64,000 bases of DNA from Bhargavaea massiliensis (GCF_018390575.1 NZ_JAHBCJ010000001.1:460764-524763), one strand, 5' to 3'; shown: positions 44,035 to 53,973, counted from the stretch's first letter. The notes: a model not told the origin generated them from the letters alone. Made by a program: numbers and translations.

Positions 44035-44097
44035 AAGGATCCCCCTCTATCCCCAAAAATAGACCGCCCTTTTTCTCTGCGGAAAAAGGGCAGGTGG

Positions 44098-44940
44098 TTA
44101 TTGCTGTTGCTCCAGAAGCTCGAGGATCCGTTCAAGATCTTCATCCGAGAAAAACTCGATTTCGATTTTGCCCCGGTTTTTGGTCTTTCTGATATTGACG
44201 CTCGTACCGAAAAAGTCCCGGAGCTCCGTTTCCTTCTCAGTAATGAAGATGTCTTTCTTTTCTTTCTTTGTTTCACGTGGAACATCTTCATTCATCCGTT
44301 GGACAAGCGCCTCCAGTTGCCGGACATTCAGGCTGTCGGAGACTGTTTTTTGAGCAACCGGCTCAATCTGCTTTTTATTCTTAAGTCCCAGAAGCGCACG
44401 CCCGTGGCCCATCGACAGCCTACCGTCCGACAGCATTGCCCGGACCTGTTCGGGAAGAAAAAGAAGACGAAGATGGTTTGCGATGTGCGGCCGGCTTTTT
44501 CCGAGACGGAAAGCCAGCTGCTCCTGCGTCAGGCCGAGCGCATCCATCAGCTGCTTGTAGGCTTCCGCCTCTTCAACCGGGTTCAGGTCTTCCCGCTGAA
44601 GGTTTTCCAGAATCGCCAATTCCATCATCTGCTGGTCGGTCATATCACGCACCACAGCAGGCACGGACTCCAGTCCCGCTTCTCCTGAAGCCCGGAATCT
44701 CCGCTCGCCGACAACGATTTCATACTTCCGGCCTTTTTTCCGGACGATGATCGGCTGGAGGATGCCATGCTCGCGGATCGACTCGGTCAGCTCTTTGAGG
44801 CTCTCCTCCTCGAACACCTTCCTTGGCTGGTACGGGTTCGGCTTCAGAAGTTTCAGGTCAATCTGTTCCACTTGTTCGGACTGTTTCAGCGACTCTCCGG
44901 GAAAAAGTGCATTCAGCCCCTTACCTAGCCCCTTCGCCAT
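44098..44940 (-). CDS. spo0J: Chromosome partitioning protein ParB (Spo0J)
   Basis: A 280-residue CTP-dependent DNA clamp that loads at parS and recruits SMC. Visible are the ParB/Srx CTP-binding motifs (GERRFRASGEAGLESVP, ENLQREDLNPVEEA), a helix-turn-helix (LTQEQLAFRLGKSRPHIANHLRLL) and a C-terminal dimerisation domain. The start overlaps soj by 20 bases. A parS site lies inside this gene, as in B. subtilis. Confidence 0.97.
   Translation of the reverse strand: MAKGLGKGLNALFPGESLKQSEQVEQIDLKLLKPNPYQPRKVFEEESLKELTESIREHGILQPIIVRKKGRKYEIVVGERRFRASGEAGLESVPAVVRDMTDQQMMELAILENLQREDLNPVEEAEAYKQLMDALGLTQEQLAFRLGKSRPHIANHLRLLFLPEQVRAMLSDGRLSMGHGRALLGLKNKKQIEPVAQKTVSDSLNVRQLEALVQRMNEDVPRETKKEKKDIFITEKETELRDFFGTSVNIRKTKNRGKIEIEFFSDEDLERILELLEQQQ
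44269..44284. promoter_or_regulatory. parS site within spo0J
   Basis: TGTTTCACGTGGAACA agrees with the parS consensus TGTTNCACGTGAAACA on one strand apart from one central-flank base, and is close to a perfect palindrome. It lies within the ParB coding sequence as the classical B. subtilis parS does. Confidence 0.92.
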
Positions 44941-45694
44941 TGCGGATCACTTCCTTCGCCAATTCTAGATAAACTTCCGCTCCGCGTGACCGCGGATCAT
45001 AGACAATGATCGGTTCACCGTGGCTCGGCGCCTCGCTCAGACGGACATTACGCGCGATGACCGTATGGTACACCTTGTCCTGGAAGTACTTTTTCACTTC
45101 CTCGATCACCTGGATGCCAAGGTTTGTGCGCGCGTCGAACATTGTCAGGAGAACACCGTCAATCATCAGGTCCTGGTTGAGGTGCTTCTGGACGAGCCGG
45201 ATAGTCGAGAGAAGCTGGCTCAGGCCTTCCAGGGCGTAGTATTCGCACTGGACCGGGATGATCAGCCCGTCAGACGCGGTGAGCGCATTGAGCGTGAGCA
45301 GGCCGAGGGAAGGCGGGCAATCGATAATGATGTAATCATATTCATCCTTCAGCTCATCCAGCGCATGCTTGAGGCGCACTTCACGTGAGATCGTGGACAC
45401 CAGTTCGATCTCCGCACCGGCAAGTGCGATGGTGGCCGGGATGACGCTCAGGCCTTCCACCTTCGTCGGCATGACTGCGCTCCGGACATCGGCATCATCG
45501 ATCAGGACATCGTATATGCAGTTCTGGACATCGCCTTTGTTGATGCCGACTCCGCTCGTCGCGTTCCCCTGAGGATCCGTGTCGATAAGCAGCACCTTCT
45601 TGCCAAGATGCGCGAGGCAAGCGCTCAAATTGACGGAGGTCGTCGTTTTTCCGACTCCGCCCTTCTGATTGGCGATCGATATGATTCTTCCCAC
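44921..45694 (-). CDS. soj: Chromosome partitioning ATPase ParA (Soj)
   Basis: A 257-residue ParA/MinD-type ATPase with the deviant Walker A KGGVGKTTTSVNL, switch segment DTDPQGNATSG and Walker B YIIIDCPPSLG. It acts with Spo0J in origin segregation and regulates DnaA. GTG 45694 gives MGRIISIANQKGG, matching B. subtilis; the longer upstream frame is not supported. The gene is separated from noc by a terminator. Confidence 0.97.
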   Translation of the reverse strand: MGRIISIANQKGGVGKTTTSVNLSACLAHLGKKVLLIDTDPQGNATSGVGINKGDVQNCIYDVLIDDADVRSAVMPTKVEGLSVIPATIALAGAEIELVSTISREVRLKHALDELKDEYDYIIIDCPPSLGLLTLNALTASDGLIIPVQCEYYALEGLSQLLSTIRLVQKHLNQDLMIDGVLLTMFDARTNLGIQVIEEVKKYFQDKVYHTVIARNVRLSEAPSHGEPIIVYDPRSRGAEVYLELAKEVIRNGEGAR

Positions 45695-45810
45695 AATGCA
45701 CCTGCTTTCCAACTGCTTCGTTGCGGTATTGGCCAGGCCCTTGCATACTTTGAGGGCCATTTCTTATATTCTACCAAAATTCTGCCGGAGGGTCTTTCGG
45801 CCTGACAGAA

Positions 45811-45837
45811 AAAACTCTTGCCAAAGCGGCAAGAGGC
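45811..45837 (-). terminator. noc terminator
   Basis: CTCTTGCC/GGCAAGAG perfect 8-bp stem with a 5-base loop, followed on the minus strand by TTTTTTC, 3 bases past the noc stop. It uncouples noc from soj-spo0J. Confidence 0.85.
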
Positions 45838-45839
45838 GG

Positions 45840-46709
45840 TTACTTCTGTTTCGGGATTCTGACTGTAATCTTGTAGAATTCCTCTTCGTCCTCTTCTTCA
45901 GTCTGTAGGCGGATGCCGCTTTGGTTGACGAGGGAGAGGGACTGCCGGATCGTATTGAGCGCGATGCGGACGTCTTTGCTGACTGCCTTGCGCCGCTTTT
46001 TCGGTTTCTGCTCGGGTGCCGGTTCTTCCTCAGGGGGATTCAGGATTTCCTGGATTCTCACTTCCAGCTGTTTGACATTATATTGATGCTCTTTAACCTC
46101 ATCGAAAACCTGAAGCTGCAGTTCTTCTTCCTTGAGGGGGATCAGTGAACGGGCATGGCGTTCCGATATTTCACGGTCAAGGATGCCCCTTCTGATCGGT
46201 TCCGGAAGCTTCAGCAGACGGAGTTTATTGGCGACGGTGGACTGGCCCTTGCCGAGCCGCTGCGCGAGTGCTTCCTGTGTGAGGGAATGGAGCTTCAGCA
46301 GTTTGTCGTACGCCATGGCCTCCTCGATCGCAGTGAGTTCTTCCCGCTGCAGATTCTCGATGAGGGCGACGGAAGCAGTCTCTTTGTCGTCCATGTCCCG
46401 GATGATTGCCGGCACTTCCGTCCACTTCAGCTTTTTCATCGCCCGGTATCGCCGTTCGCCTGCAATGATCTCGAACTTGCCGTCTTCGATCGGGCGAACG
46501 ACGATCGGCTGGATCACGCCGTGGATATTGATGGTCCGTGCCAGTTCGTCGATCTTCTCTTCATCAAAGATCGTCCTCGGCTGGAAACGGTTAGGTATGA
46601 TATCGGCCAGGCGGACCTTGATCACGTCTTCGGAACGTTCCGCCCCGCTCGCTTCAAATAATTCATCTTTATCGCTGTTCCCGAAAAAGCGCGAGAAAGT
46701 GCTTTTCAA
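45840..46709 (-). CDS. noc: Nucleoid occlusion protein Noc
   Basis: A 289-residue ParB paralogue that blocks division over the nucleoid. It starts with the amphipathic membrane-binding helix [13 protein letters not shown], then the CTP-binding core ([39 protein letters not shown]) and helix-turn-helix ([24 protein letters not shown]). TTG 46709 is chosen: AAGGGGG is 8 bases upstream and it yields [10 protein letters not shown], aligning with B. subtilis Noc. A GTG 9 bases earlier overlaps the ribosome binding site. Confidence 0.95.
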   Translation of the reverse strand: MKSTFSRFFGNSDKDELFEASGAERSEDVIKVRLADIIPNRFQPRTIFDEEKIDELARTINIHGVIQPIVVRPIEDGKFEIIAGERRYRAMKKLKWTEVPAIIRDMDDKETASVALIENLQREELTAIEEAMAYDKLLKLHSLTQEALAQRLGKGQSTVANKLRLLKLPEPIRRGILDREISERHARSLIPLKEEELQLQVFDEVKEHQYNVKQLEVRIQEILNPPEEEPAPEQKPKKRRKAVSKDVRIALNTIRQSLSLVNQSGIRLQTEEEDEEEFYKITVRIPKQK

Positions 46710-46806
46710 AACGGGCACCCCCTTATGGACATCCTACTACATGACAATTCGATGCGGGACCGGAAATTCCTTCCCGGAGAGTCCAAATGTAAGAATATAT
46801 AAAAAA

Positions 46807-46822
46807 TGTTCCACGTGGAACA
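46807..46822. promoter_or_regulatory. parS site upstream of noc
   Basis: TGTTCCACGTGGAACA, a perfect 16-base palindrome matching the parS core, in the noc-rsmG gap. It is the second parS in the window, 2.5 kb from the first. Confidence 0.9.
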
Positions 46823-46834
46823 GCACATTAAAAA

Positions 46835-46961
46835 GGCTGATTTCCGCTATAGGCCCTTCGCTTACCGCGGGCGTTGCCTCAGCCTCCTCGAGCTACGCTC
46901 TGTGGGGTCTTCGACTAACGCTTTTCCCGCAGGTGTCTCGGGCCTTTCGCTTCAATCAGCC
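46835..46961 (+). repeat. 127-bp interspersed repeat, copy B
   Basis: The element is bounded by the perfect terminal inverted repeat GGCTGATT/AATCAGCC and lies 12 bases from a parS site in the rsmG-noc gap. It aligns end to end with copy A at 39341 (same strand, same length, small internal shifts), sharing CCGCGGGCG, AGCCTCCTCG and TTCCCGCAGG. No open frame or transposase is present, so it would be mobilised only in trans, if at all. Confidence 0.8.
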
Positions 46962-47022
46962 ATCAATTAAGAATAATTTTCGTTTCACTCAACACCAAAA
47001 CATGAGTGCATCTCGAATTTCC

Positions 47023-47742
47023 TTACTTAACTAACGGAAGTTTGCCCGGGGTGCCGGGTTTCCGCGGGTATTTTTTCGGGGTGCGGGCAACTTTCTCAAT
47101 GACGAAGATGTTGCGCTCGCTGTCTTCGACCGGCAGCAGGAACGAATGGGATTCCTTCAGGCGGCCGCCAAGGAGTTTCACGGCGTATTCCGCTTCCCGC
47201 ATTTCTTCACCGGCAGCCGCCGCCTTCATGGAGATGAAGCGGCCGCCTTCCTTTACAAGCGGAAGGCACAGTTCGGCCAGTACCGGAAGGCGTGCCACCG
47301 CGCGGGCGGTCACGACATCGAACGATTCGCGGAAATCCGGGTTGCGGCCGGCTTCCTCCGCCCGCGCATGGACAAAGCGGACATGGTCGAGCCCGAGCTC
47401 TTTTCCGAGTTCATCAAGGAACGTGATCCGCTTGTTGAGGGAATCGATGATCGTCACCTGCAGTTCCGGGAAGCAGATCTTCAGCGGGATGCTCGGGAAG
47501 CCTGCGCCCGCTCCGACGTCACAAACAGTCAATGGACCATCAAACGGGGCCTGGAATGCGGCGCTCACCGAGTCATAAAAGTGCTTCAGGTACACCTGCT
47601 CCCGGTCCGTGATCGCCGTCAGGTTCATTTTCTCGTTCCACTCGACAAGCAGCTCGTAATAGCGGCGGAACTGGGCAATCTGCCGTTCGCTCAGAGAAAT
47701 GCCGCGCTTTTCAAGTTCCTGCACAAATTGTTCTTCATTCAT
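47023..47742 (-). CDS. rsmG: 16S rRNA (guanine527-N7)-methyltransferase RsmG (GidB)
   Basis: A 239-residue methyltransferase acting on G527 of 16S rRNA. The SAM motif is [17 protein letters not shown]; further conserved parts are [19 protein letters not shown] and [22 protein letters not shown] 47742 follows GGAAGGGG by about 10 bases. Loss-of-function of this gene is known to give low-level streptomycin resistance; here it appears intact. It follows mnmG. Confidence 0.97.
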   Translation of the reverse strand: MNEEQFVQELEKRGISLSERQIAQFRRYYELLVEWNEKMNLTAITDREQVYLKHFYDSVSAAFQAPFDGPLTVCDVGAGAGFPSIPLKICFPELQVTIIDSLNKRITFLDELGKELGLDHVRFVHARAEEAGRNPDFRESFDVVTARAVARLPVLAELCLPLVKEGGRFISMKAAAAGEEMREAEYAVKLLGGRLKESHSFLLPVEDSERNIFVIEKVARTPKKYPRKPGTPGKLPLVK

Positions 47743-47806
47743 TGAGACGGTTCCCCTTCCATAAAACAGGCCGATGCGAATCTTGTTCACATCGGCCTAT
47801 TGGTGT

Positions 47807-49696
47807 TTAACCGGATACTTTTGCAATCCTACCCTGTTCGATATAGACGAGCAGGATGGAGATGTCCGCCGGGTTGACGCCGGAGATCCGGGAAGCCTGC
47901 GCAATGGAAAGCGGACGGACTTCGTTGAGGTTATGGCGCGCTTCGGAGGCAATACCCTGGATGGCATCGTAATCGATGTTTTCAGGGATCTTCTTGTCTT
48001 CCATCTTCTTCAGACGTTCCACCTGCTGCATCGACTTGTTGATGTAGCCCTCATATTTCACCTGGATCTCGACCTGTTCCTTGACCTCTTCCGGCAGTTC
48101 CACATCCGCCGGTGCCGCGGCTTCAATCAGGCCGTAGTGGACTTCCGGACGGCGCAACAGATCGGAGGCGTGGATCGCTTCCTTCAGTTCTGTGCCGCCG
48201 ATTTCACGGATGGCTTCCTGAAGCGCATCGTCAGGCTTCAGAACCGTTCGGCTGAGGCGTTTGATCTCGTCTTCGATCATCTGCTTTTTCTCGATAAAGC
48301 GGGCATACCGTTCCTCGCTCTGAAGGCCGATCCGGTGTCCGATTTCCGTCAGGCGGAGGTCGGCGTTGTCATGGCGAAGGAGCAGCCGGTATTCCGCACG
48401 CGATGTGAGCAGCCGGTACGGCTCGCTCGTGCCCTTGGTCACCAGGTCATCGATGAGGACGCCGATGTAGGCATCGGAGCGGCTCAGGATAACTTCCTCG
48501 CGGCCGAGCACCCGGGCAGCCGCATTGATGCCGGCCATGATGCCCTGTGCCGCAGCTTCTTCGTAGCCCGACGTGCCGTTGATCTGGCCCGCGGTGTAGA
48601 GGCCGCGGATCCGTTTTGTCTCAAGTGTCGGCCAAAGCTGTGTCGGGACGATCGCATCGTATTCAATCGCGTAGCCGGCTCGCATCATTTCGGCTTTTTC
48701 AAGCCCAGGGATTGTCTCCAGCAGCCGGCGCTGGATGTGCTCCGGCAGGCTGGTGGAAAGTCCCTGCACATACACTTCACGTGTGTTGCGGCCTTCCGGC
48801 TCGAGGAAAATCTGGTGGCGCGGCTTATCGCTGAAACGGACAATTTTGTCTTCGATCGACGGGCAGTAGCGGGGGCCCTTGCCTTTGATCATGCCGGAGT
48901 ACATCGGAGACAGATTCAGGTTGTCGTTGATAATTTCGTGCGTTTCCCCGGTCGTGTAAGTGAGCCAGCACGGCAACTGGTCGGTGATGAACTCGGTCGT
49001 CTCATAGCTGAACGCCCGCGGCTCGTCATCGCCCGGCTGGATTTCCGTCTTGCTGTAGTCGATTGTGCGGCTGTTCACACGCGGCGGCGTCCCGGTTTTA
49101 AAGCGGACCGTCTCAAATCCGAGTTCCTCGAGGTTTTCCGCAAGGCGGATCGACGGCTGCTGGTGATTCGGGCCGCTGGAGTATTTCAGGTCGCCGATGA
49201 TGATCTCTCCGCGGAGGAATGTCCCCGTCGTGACGACGACCGTTTCGGCGCGGTAAACGGCACCGACTTGTGTGATGACCCCTTTTACTTCGTCGTCTTC
49301 AACGATCAGTTCCTCGACGATGCCCTGGTGGAGGTGAAGATTTTCCTGTTCCTCCAACAGGCTCTTCATTTCCTGCTGGTAAAGCACTTTGTCGGCCTGA
49401 GCGCGGAGTGCCCGCACGGCAGGACCTTTTCCTGTATTCAGCATGCGCATCTGGATATGCGTTTTATCAATGACTTTCCCCATCGCGCCGCCGAGCGCGT
49501 CGATTTCACGGACAACGATCCCTTTTGCCGGGCCGCCGATCGACGGATTGCACGGCATGAACGCGACCATGTCGAGGTTCATCGTAAGCATGAGGGTCGA
49601 TGCACCCATTTTCGCTGCGGCCAGGCCGGCTTCAACACCCGCGTGGCCCGCTCCGATGACAATTACATCGAACTTGCCTGCTTCAAATTGTGGCAT
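47807..49696 (-). CDS. mnmG: tRNA uridine-5-carboxymethylaminomethyl modification enzyme MnmG (GidA)
   Basis: A 629-residue FAD protein which, with MnmE, modifies the wobble uridine of certain tRNAs. The FAD-binding start [22 protein letters not shown], the block [41 protein letters not shown] and a helical C-terminal domain are all present. It lies between mnmE and rsmG, the usual order. Confidence 0.98.
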   Translation of the reverse strand: MPQFEAGKFDVIVIGAGHAGVEAGLAAAKMGASTLMLTMNLDMVAFMPCNPSIGGPAKGIVVREIDALGGAMGKVIDKTHIQMRMLNTGKGPAVRALRAQADKVLYQQEMKSLLEEQENLHLHQGIVEELIVEDDEVKGVITQVGAVYRAETVVVTTGTFLRGEIIIGDLKYSSGPNHQQPSIRLAENLEELGFETVRFKTGTPPRVNSRTIDYSKTEIQPGDDEPRAFSYETTEFITDQLPCWLTYTTGETHEIINDNLNLSPMYSGMIKGKGPRYCPSIEDKIVRFSDKPRHQIFLEPEGRNTREVYVQGLSTSLPEHIQRRLLETIPGLEKAEMMRAGYAIEYDAIVPTQLWPTLETKRIRGLYTAGQINGTSGYEEAAAQGIMAGINAAARVLGREEVILSRSDAYIGVLIDDLVTKGTSEPYRLLTSRAEYRLLLRHDNADLRLTEIGHRIGLQSEERYARFIEKKQMIEDEIKRLSRTVLKPDDALQEAIREIGGTELKEAIHASDLLRRPEVHYGLIEAAAPADVELPEEVKEQVEIQVKYEGYINKSMQQVERLKKMEDKKIPENIDYDAIQGIASEARHNLNEVRPLSIAQASRISGVNPADISILLVYIEQGRIAKVSG

Positions 49697-49750
49697 GTTC
49701 GTTCATCCTTCCTAATCTCTGAATATATGAAGCCGGCACCATGCCGGCGT

Positions 49751-51136
49751 TTACTTTCCTAGACAAAACTGCGAGAACAACTCATTGATGAGGCTTTCCT
49801 GCATGGTATCCCCGACGATTTCACCGAGAATTTCCCATGCGCGGGTCACATCAATCTGGACCATATCCACCGGTACACCTGCTTCTGCGGCCGAAATCGC
49901 GTCATCGACCGAGCGGCGGGCCTGATGGAGCAACGCCACATGGCGGGCGTTCGACACATACGTCATGTCCTGGGAGCCCGTCCGGCCCTCAAAGAACATC
50001 GCGGCAATTGCCTCTTCCAGCTCATCGACACCTTCGTCTTTAAGGAGGGAAGTCGTGACGACCGGCGCATTGCCCGTCCGGCTGCGGACCTCATCAATGT
50101 CCAATTTGCGCGGAAGGTCGGTTTTGTTCGCGACAACGATGACGTCCATGCCGCGGACCGCTTCGAACAGCCGGATATCCTCCTCACTCAGTTCTTCTGA
50201 GCTGTTCAGAACGAGGAGGATGAGATCGGCTTCTTTCAGCACCTTGCGGGAACGCTCGACCCCGATCCGCTCGACGATGTCCTCGGTTTCCCGAATACCG
50301 GCCGTGTCGACCAGCTTCAGCGGAACGCCGCGCACATTGACGTATTCTTCGATGATATCGCGCGTCGTTCCGGCGATATCGGTGACGATCGCCTTGTTTT
50401 CCTGGAGGAGGCTGTTGAGAAGCGATGACTTGCCGACATTCGGACGGCCGATGATCGCCGTCGACAGCCCCTCCCGGAGAATCTTGCCCTGGCCGGACGT
50501 GCGGATGAGCCCATCGATTTCCGAACGGACCCATGCGCACTTCTCGATCAGCACCGGAAGCGTCATTTCCTCGACATCGTCATATTCCGGGTAATCAATG
50601 TTCACTTCCACCTGCGCAAGCGTCTCGATCAGCGCCTGGCGCAAATCTCCAATAAGCCGGGACAGCCGTCCTTCCATCTGGCCGAGCGCAACATCCATCG
50701 CACGGTCGGTTTTTGAACGGATCAGGTCAATGACTCCTTCCGCCTGTGACAGGTCGATCCTGCCGTTCAGGAAGGCACGCTTCGTGAATTCGCCGGGTTC
50801 GGCCAGGCGGGCGCCGCTCCGGAGGACCAGTTCAAGGACGCGGTTCACCGAAACGAGTCCGCCGTGGCAGTTGATCTCGACGACATCTTCCCGTGTATAG
50901 GTTTTAGGTGCCTTCATCAGGGACACCATCACTTCTTCTGCTGTTTTCCCCGTTTCCGGGTCGACAAGATGGCCGTAGTGGATCGTATGCGATGCCGATT
51001 CGGCCAGCGTCTTGCCGGAAGGCGAGCGGAACAGCCGGTCGGTGATGCCGACCGCTTCGTCCCCGCTCAGCCGGACGATGGCGATTGCTCCCTCGCCCAT
51101 AGGTGTGGATATCGCCGTAATCGTATCAAATTCCAT
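49751..51136 (-). CDS. mnmE: tRNA modification GTPase MnmE (TrmE)
   Basis: A 461-residue GTPase: N-terminal folate-binding domain ([23 protein letters not shown]), helical domain, and an inserted G domain ([41 protein letters not shown]). The C-terminus ends FCLGK with the conserved catalytic cysteine. ATG 51136 has AAAGGGG 8 bases upstream. It pairs with mnmG. A palindrome of two DnaA boxes lies directly upstream. Confidence 0.98.
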   Translation of the reverse strand: MEFDTITAISTPMGEGAIAIVRLSGDEAVGITDRLFRSPSGKTLAESASHTIHYGHLVDPETGKTAEEVMVSLMKAPKTYTREDVVEINCHGGLVSVNRVLELVLRSGARLAEPGEFTKRAFLNGRIDLSQAEGVIDLIRSKTDRAMDVALGQMEGRLSRLIGDLRQALIETLAQVEVNIDYPEYDDVEEMTLPVLIEKCAWVRSEIDGLIRTSGQGKILREGLSTAIIGRPNVGKSSLLNSLLQENKAIVTDIAGTTRDIIEEYVNVRGVPLKLVDTAGIRETEDIVERIGVERSRKVLKEADLILLVLNSSEELSEEDIRLFEAVRGMDVIVVANKTDLPRKLDIDEVRSRTGNAPVVTTSLLKDEGVDELEEAIAAMFFEGRTGSQDMTYVSNARHVALLHQARRSVDDAISAAEAGVPVDMVQIDVTRAWEILGEIVGDTMQESLINELFSQFCLGK

Positions 51137-51159
51137 TCCGGCCACCCCTTTCTATATCG

Positions 51160-51183
51160 TTATCCACATGTGGATAATCCACA
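51160..51183. promoter_or_regulatory. Back-to-back DnaA boxes upstream of mnmE
   Basis: TTATCCACA (51160-51168) abuts TGTGGATAA (51169-51177), two perfect consensus DnaA boxes as an 18-base palindrome; TAATCCACA (51175-51183) overlaps the end. B. subtilis also has a DnaA-binding cluster at this gene (trmE). Confidence 0.78.
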
Positions 51184-51344
51184 TGCAGGCATGGTGATCT
51201 AACATAATATAGTATCACAAACACTCCATGTGGAAAAGTGGCAGGATTGGGAAGGAAAAAATAACCGCGATCTGGTGCGGGGCACCAGTGTTCGTGCCTG
51301 TTGTGCAACAGTACAATTCCGCCTTTTCCCTGCAAAAGCCGGCA

Positions 51345-51378
51345 AAAAGCCGGACAACACTTTGTGCTGTCCGGCTCT
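51345..51378 (-). terminator. jag terminator
   Basis: AGCCGGACAGCAC and GTGTTGTCCGGCT pair around a short loop and are followed by TTTTTGCC on the minus strand; it ends the rpmH-to-jag series of genes. Confidence 0.82.
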
Positions 51379-51381
51379 GGC

Positions 51382-52278
51382 TTATTTATGCGGTTCAATC
51401 ACGATATGGCGGTGCGGTTCCTTGCCTTCCGAATGGGTGTCGACATCAAAGCGGTCCGAAAGTGCATGGTGGATGATCTTCCGCTCCGAGGCAGGCATCG
51501 GCTCAAGCGCAACTCGCGCGCCGGTCCGGACGGCCTGGTCGGCTTTCCGGTCAGCCAGAACCTTCAGCGTTTCAGCCCGCTTTGCACGGTAATCGCCGAC
51601 ATCGACCGACACGACAAGAAACTGCTTGGCATAGCTGTTGGCCACCACCTGGACAAGCTGCTGAAGCGCGTTCAAGGTCTGGCCCCGCTTGCCGATCAGC
51701 ATCGCGGCCTTACCGCTTTCAAGCCGGAACTCAAGGTTCTTGCCGTCGAGCATGTGGAACACTTCCGCATCCTCAGCCCCCATCTCACGGACAACCGCCT
51801 TCAGATAGTCGGCGGTCATGCCGATTGCCTCATCAAGGTCCCGCTCATGATCTTTTCCGCCATCTTCCGGAAAGACCGGCTCAATCGGCTCCAGCGGAAC
51901 GACCGGAATGGCCGGGCCCTTTTCAACACTTTGTTCCTCATCAAGCTGCAGCGGAGCCGGGTCAGCCGGCTTCTCCTCCCGGGCTGCCCCATCGGAATCA
52001 GGGCCTCCGGGAGCCAGCGGTTCCAATGGTTCTGCCGGATCTGGAGCGGGTGACTCTGCGGGCTCGACTTTTGCAGCCTCCGAAGCGGCTTCAGGATCTG
52101 TCCCGACCACCTCGGCCGCGACGCGCACCTTTGCCTCGCGCGCACCAAAGCCGAGAAACCCTTTTTTGCCTTCGTCAATGACCTCGATTTTCACCTGATC
52201 ACGGGTCAGGCCGAGTTTGGCCAGTGCGTTCGAGACTGCCTCATCGACCGTGGTGCCCGTCGCGACCGTCTGAATCAT
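51382..52278 (-). CDS. jag: RNA-binding protein Jag/KhpB (SpoIIIJ-associated)
   Basis: A 298-residue protein: Jag-N domain (MIQTVATGTTVDEAVSNALAKLGLTRDQVKIEVIDEGKKG-type start), KH domain (GKNLEFRLESGKAAMLIGKRGQTLNALQ) and R3H domain (MPASERKIIHHALSD). Residues about 60-150 form an Ala/Pro/Glu-rich linker, making it about 90 residues longer than B. subtilis Jag. It binds RNA with KhpA and affects division and wall synthesis. Its start overlaps the yidC stop by 4 bases. Confidence 0.95.
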   Translation of the reverse strand: MIQTVATGTTVDEAVSNALAKLGLTRDQVKIEVIDEGKKGFLGFGAREAKVRVAAEVVGTDPEAASEAAKVEPAESPAPDPAEPLEPLAPGGPDSDGAAREEKPADPAPLQLDEEQSVEKGPAIPVVPLEPIEPVFPEDGGKDHERDLDEAIGMTADYLKAVVREMGAEDAEVFHMLDGKNLEFRLESGKAAMLIGKRGQTLNALQQLVQVVANSYAKQFLVVSVDVGDYRAKRAETLKVLADRKADQAVRTGARVALEPMPASERKIIHHALSDRFDVDTHSEGKEPHRHIVIEPHK

Positions 52279-53141
52279 TTTTTCTTCCCTCCAGATTTAC
52301 CGCCTTTTTTCTTCACGCTCGGCTGTGCCGCAGGACGTGTGCCTGCCGGCTTCTGCTGTGCGGGGCGCTTTTGCGCTGACGGTGCAGCCGTTGTTGCCGC
52401 CGGTTCTTCTTTCTTGCTGAACGGCTTGTACATGAAGACGTTTGTAATGAACGAGATGATGTTCCCGATAATCCAGTAAAGCGTGAGTGCTGACGGCAGG
52501 AACGTACCGAAAGCGAAGATCATGACCGGCATAAAGTACATCATCGCTTTCATCTGCGGGTTGTCCATTGCAGGTCCCGTACGAAGCACGACAAATTGTG
52601 CCGCCGCCGCAATAAAGGCCAGGATGATGCTCGGTTCGGCGAGATGGACGCCGAAAATGCTGCCGAGCGCAATCTCAGGCGTATTGTTCATCCGGCTGAT
52701 CGCATGGTAGAAACCGATCAGGATCGGCATCTGGACAAGTACAGGCAAGCAGCCCGCTGCCGGATTGACGTTCCGTGTTTTCAGGAGCTGCTGGAACTCC
52801 TCCTGATATTTCTTCTGCGTGACCGCGTCTTTTGATGGATACTTCGCCTGCAGCGCCTTGATTTCAGGCTGGATCTCCTGCATCCGCTTCGAGCCCTGCA
52901 CCTGCTTGATCATCAGAGGCAGAATGACGAGGCGGATCAGGATTGTGACTGCGATGATCGCCAGGCCGTACGTGCCGAGCAGTCCCTTGAACATGATGAT
53001 GAGCGAGACGAGCGGCCAGACGACAAACTTATTCCAGAATCCTTCGCTGTCCTCATAGATCGGTTCATTGAATTCCGTACATCCCGCGAGGAACGCGGCA
53101 AGGAATGCGACCATGAGAACCAGCCACAACTTCTTTTTCAA
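52275..53141 (-). CDS. yidC: Membrane protein insertase YidC/SpoIIIJ (lipoprotein)
   Basis: A 288-residue Oxa1/YidC insertase. The signal peptide ends in a lipobox (AAFLAGC, Cys about residue 21). Five membrane segments follow; the first contains the conserved arginine region (AVTILIRLVILPLMIKQ), which lines the hydrophilic groove. The C-terminus is Ala/Lys/Pro-rich and basic, as expected for ribosome binding. It is coupled to jag. Confidence 0.97.
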   Translation of the reverse strand: MKKKLWLVLMVAFLAAFLAGCTEFNEPIYEDSEGFWNKFVVWPLVSLIIMFKGLLGTYGLAIIAVTILIRLVILPLMIKQVQGSKRMQEIQPEIKALQAKYPSKDAVTQKKYQEEFQQLLKTRNVNPAAGCLPVLVQMPILIGFYHAISRMNNTPEIALGSIFGVHLAEPSIILAFIAAAAQFVVLRTGPAMDNPQMKAMMYFMPVMIFAFGTFLPSALTLYWIIGNIISFITNVFMYKPFSKKEEPAATTAAPSAQKRPAQQKPAGTRPAAQPSVKKKGGKSGGKKK

Positions 53142-53223
53142 AACCTTTCCCCCAGACGTTCGTTCTTTTCCGCGGCGGCAGAACCGCCTTTCCCATCATC
53201 GTACCACGCGGGAGCGGTGCGTT

Positions 53224-53568
53224 CTACTTCTTTCTGAGCACTCTGGCGATTCTCATGATGTGGAGCAGGCTTTTTTTCGTCTCATGGAAGTCGATGGAGG
53301 CCGCCTGGTTGCGGGCGATGATGATGTAGTCCCTGTCCGGTCGGAGATCATCCTTAAGTTCAAGCACCGCTTGGCGGACATAGCGCTTGATCCGGTTGCG
53401 TGTGACTGCGTTACCGACCTTTTTCGAGACGGAAATTCCAAGCCTGAACTCTTCTTGGCCTTCCATCCTGAGTGAATAGATGACGAACTGACGGTTCGCG
53501 AACGACTTCCCGTGCTTGAAGACCTTCTGGAAATCCTTATTCTTCTTGACCCGCTGGTGTTTGTTCAT
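53224..53568 (-). CDS. rnpA: Ribonuclease P protein component
   Basis: A 114-residue basic protein that assists the RNase P RNA in cutting tRNA 5' leaders. The family motif [12 protein letters not shown] and the [14 protein letters not shown] strand are present. ATG 53568 follows AGGTGG by 8 bases. It lies between rpmH and yidC, the standard order. Confidence 0.97.
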   Translation of the reverse strand: MNKHQRVKKNKDFQKVFKHGKSFANRQFVIYSLRMEGQEEFRLGISVSKKVGNAVTRNRIKRYVRQAVLELKDDLRPDRDYIIIARNQAASIDFHETKKSLLHIMRIARVLRKK

Positions 53569-53663
53569 GATTGGATCCACCTGCTTCTTGATTACTGTCT
53601 CCCTTATAAGGAAGAGATCGGCTGCATCCTTACCTATTCATATCCTTTACAGCCGCCCCTAAA

Positions 53664-53697
53664 CGAAAAAAAAGACCACTGAAGTGATCAGTGGACT
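53664..53697 (-). terminator. rpmH terminator
   Basis: CCACTGA/TCAGTGG stem with a 5-base loop followed by TTTTTTTT on the minus strand, directly after the rpmH stop. Some read-through to rnpA is expected because no promoter is obvious between them. Confidence 0.82.
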
Positions 53698-53831
53698 TAT
53701 GCGGAAAGTACTTTTCTTCCCCGGCGGCGACGTGCAGCCAGAATGCGGCGGCCGCTCTTTGTCTTCATGCGCGCGCGGAATCCGTGTACTTTGCTGTGCT
53801 TGCGTTTATTTGGTTGATACGTACGTTTCAT
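53697..53831 (-). CDS. rpmH: 50S ribosomal protein L34
   Basis: A 44-residue, very basic ribosomal protein ([39 protein letters not shown]) of exactly the usual size. ATG 53831 follows AGGAGGTG by about 8 bases; the longer frame upstream is not used. It marks the left border of oriC. Confidence 0.98.
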   Translation of the reverse strand: MKRTYQPNKRKHSKVHGFRARMKTKSGRRILAARRRRGRKVLSA

Positions 53832-53882
53832 AGTCAAGGCACCTCCTAATCGTTGCCGTTTAAACATCAGACAGTCTTGCAC

Positions 53883-53911
53883 ATTATATACGACCCTTCA
53901 AATCATGTCAA
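53883..53911 (-). promoter_or_regulatory. rpmH promoter, full consensus
   Basis: TTGACA (53906-53911) and TATAAT (53883-53888) on the minus strand with a 17-base spacer: a perfect sigma-A promoter about 50 bases before rpmH. Confidence 0.92.
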
Positions 53912-53973
53912 CCGTTTGTTCCATCTCCCGAATTGGGATCTGCCCTGTTTCGGCATTTCTGCTTCCCGCCAAG

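Noticed and set aside
47774..49762. 662-codon open frame on the plus strand
   Set aside because: It is antisense to mnmG, an unmistakable gene; long antisense frames are common in GC-rich DNA and this one shows no domain.
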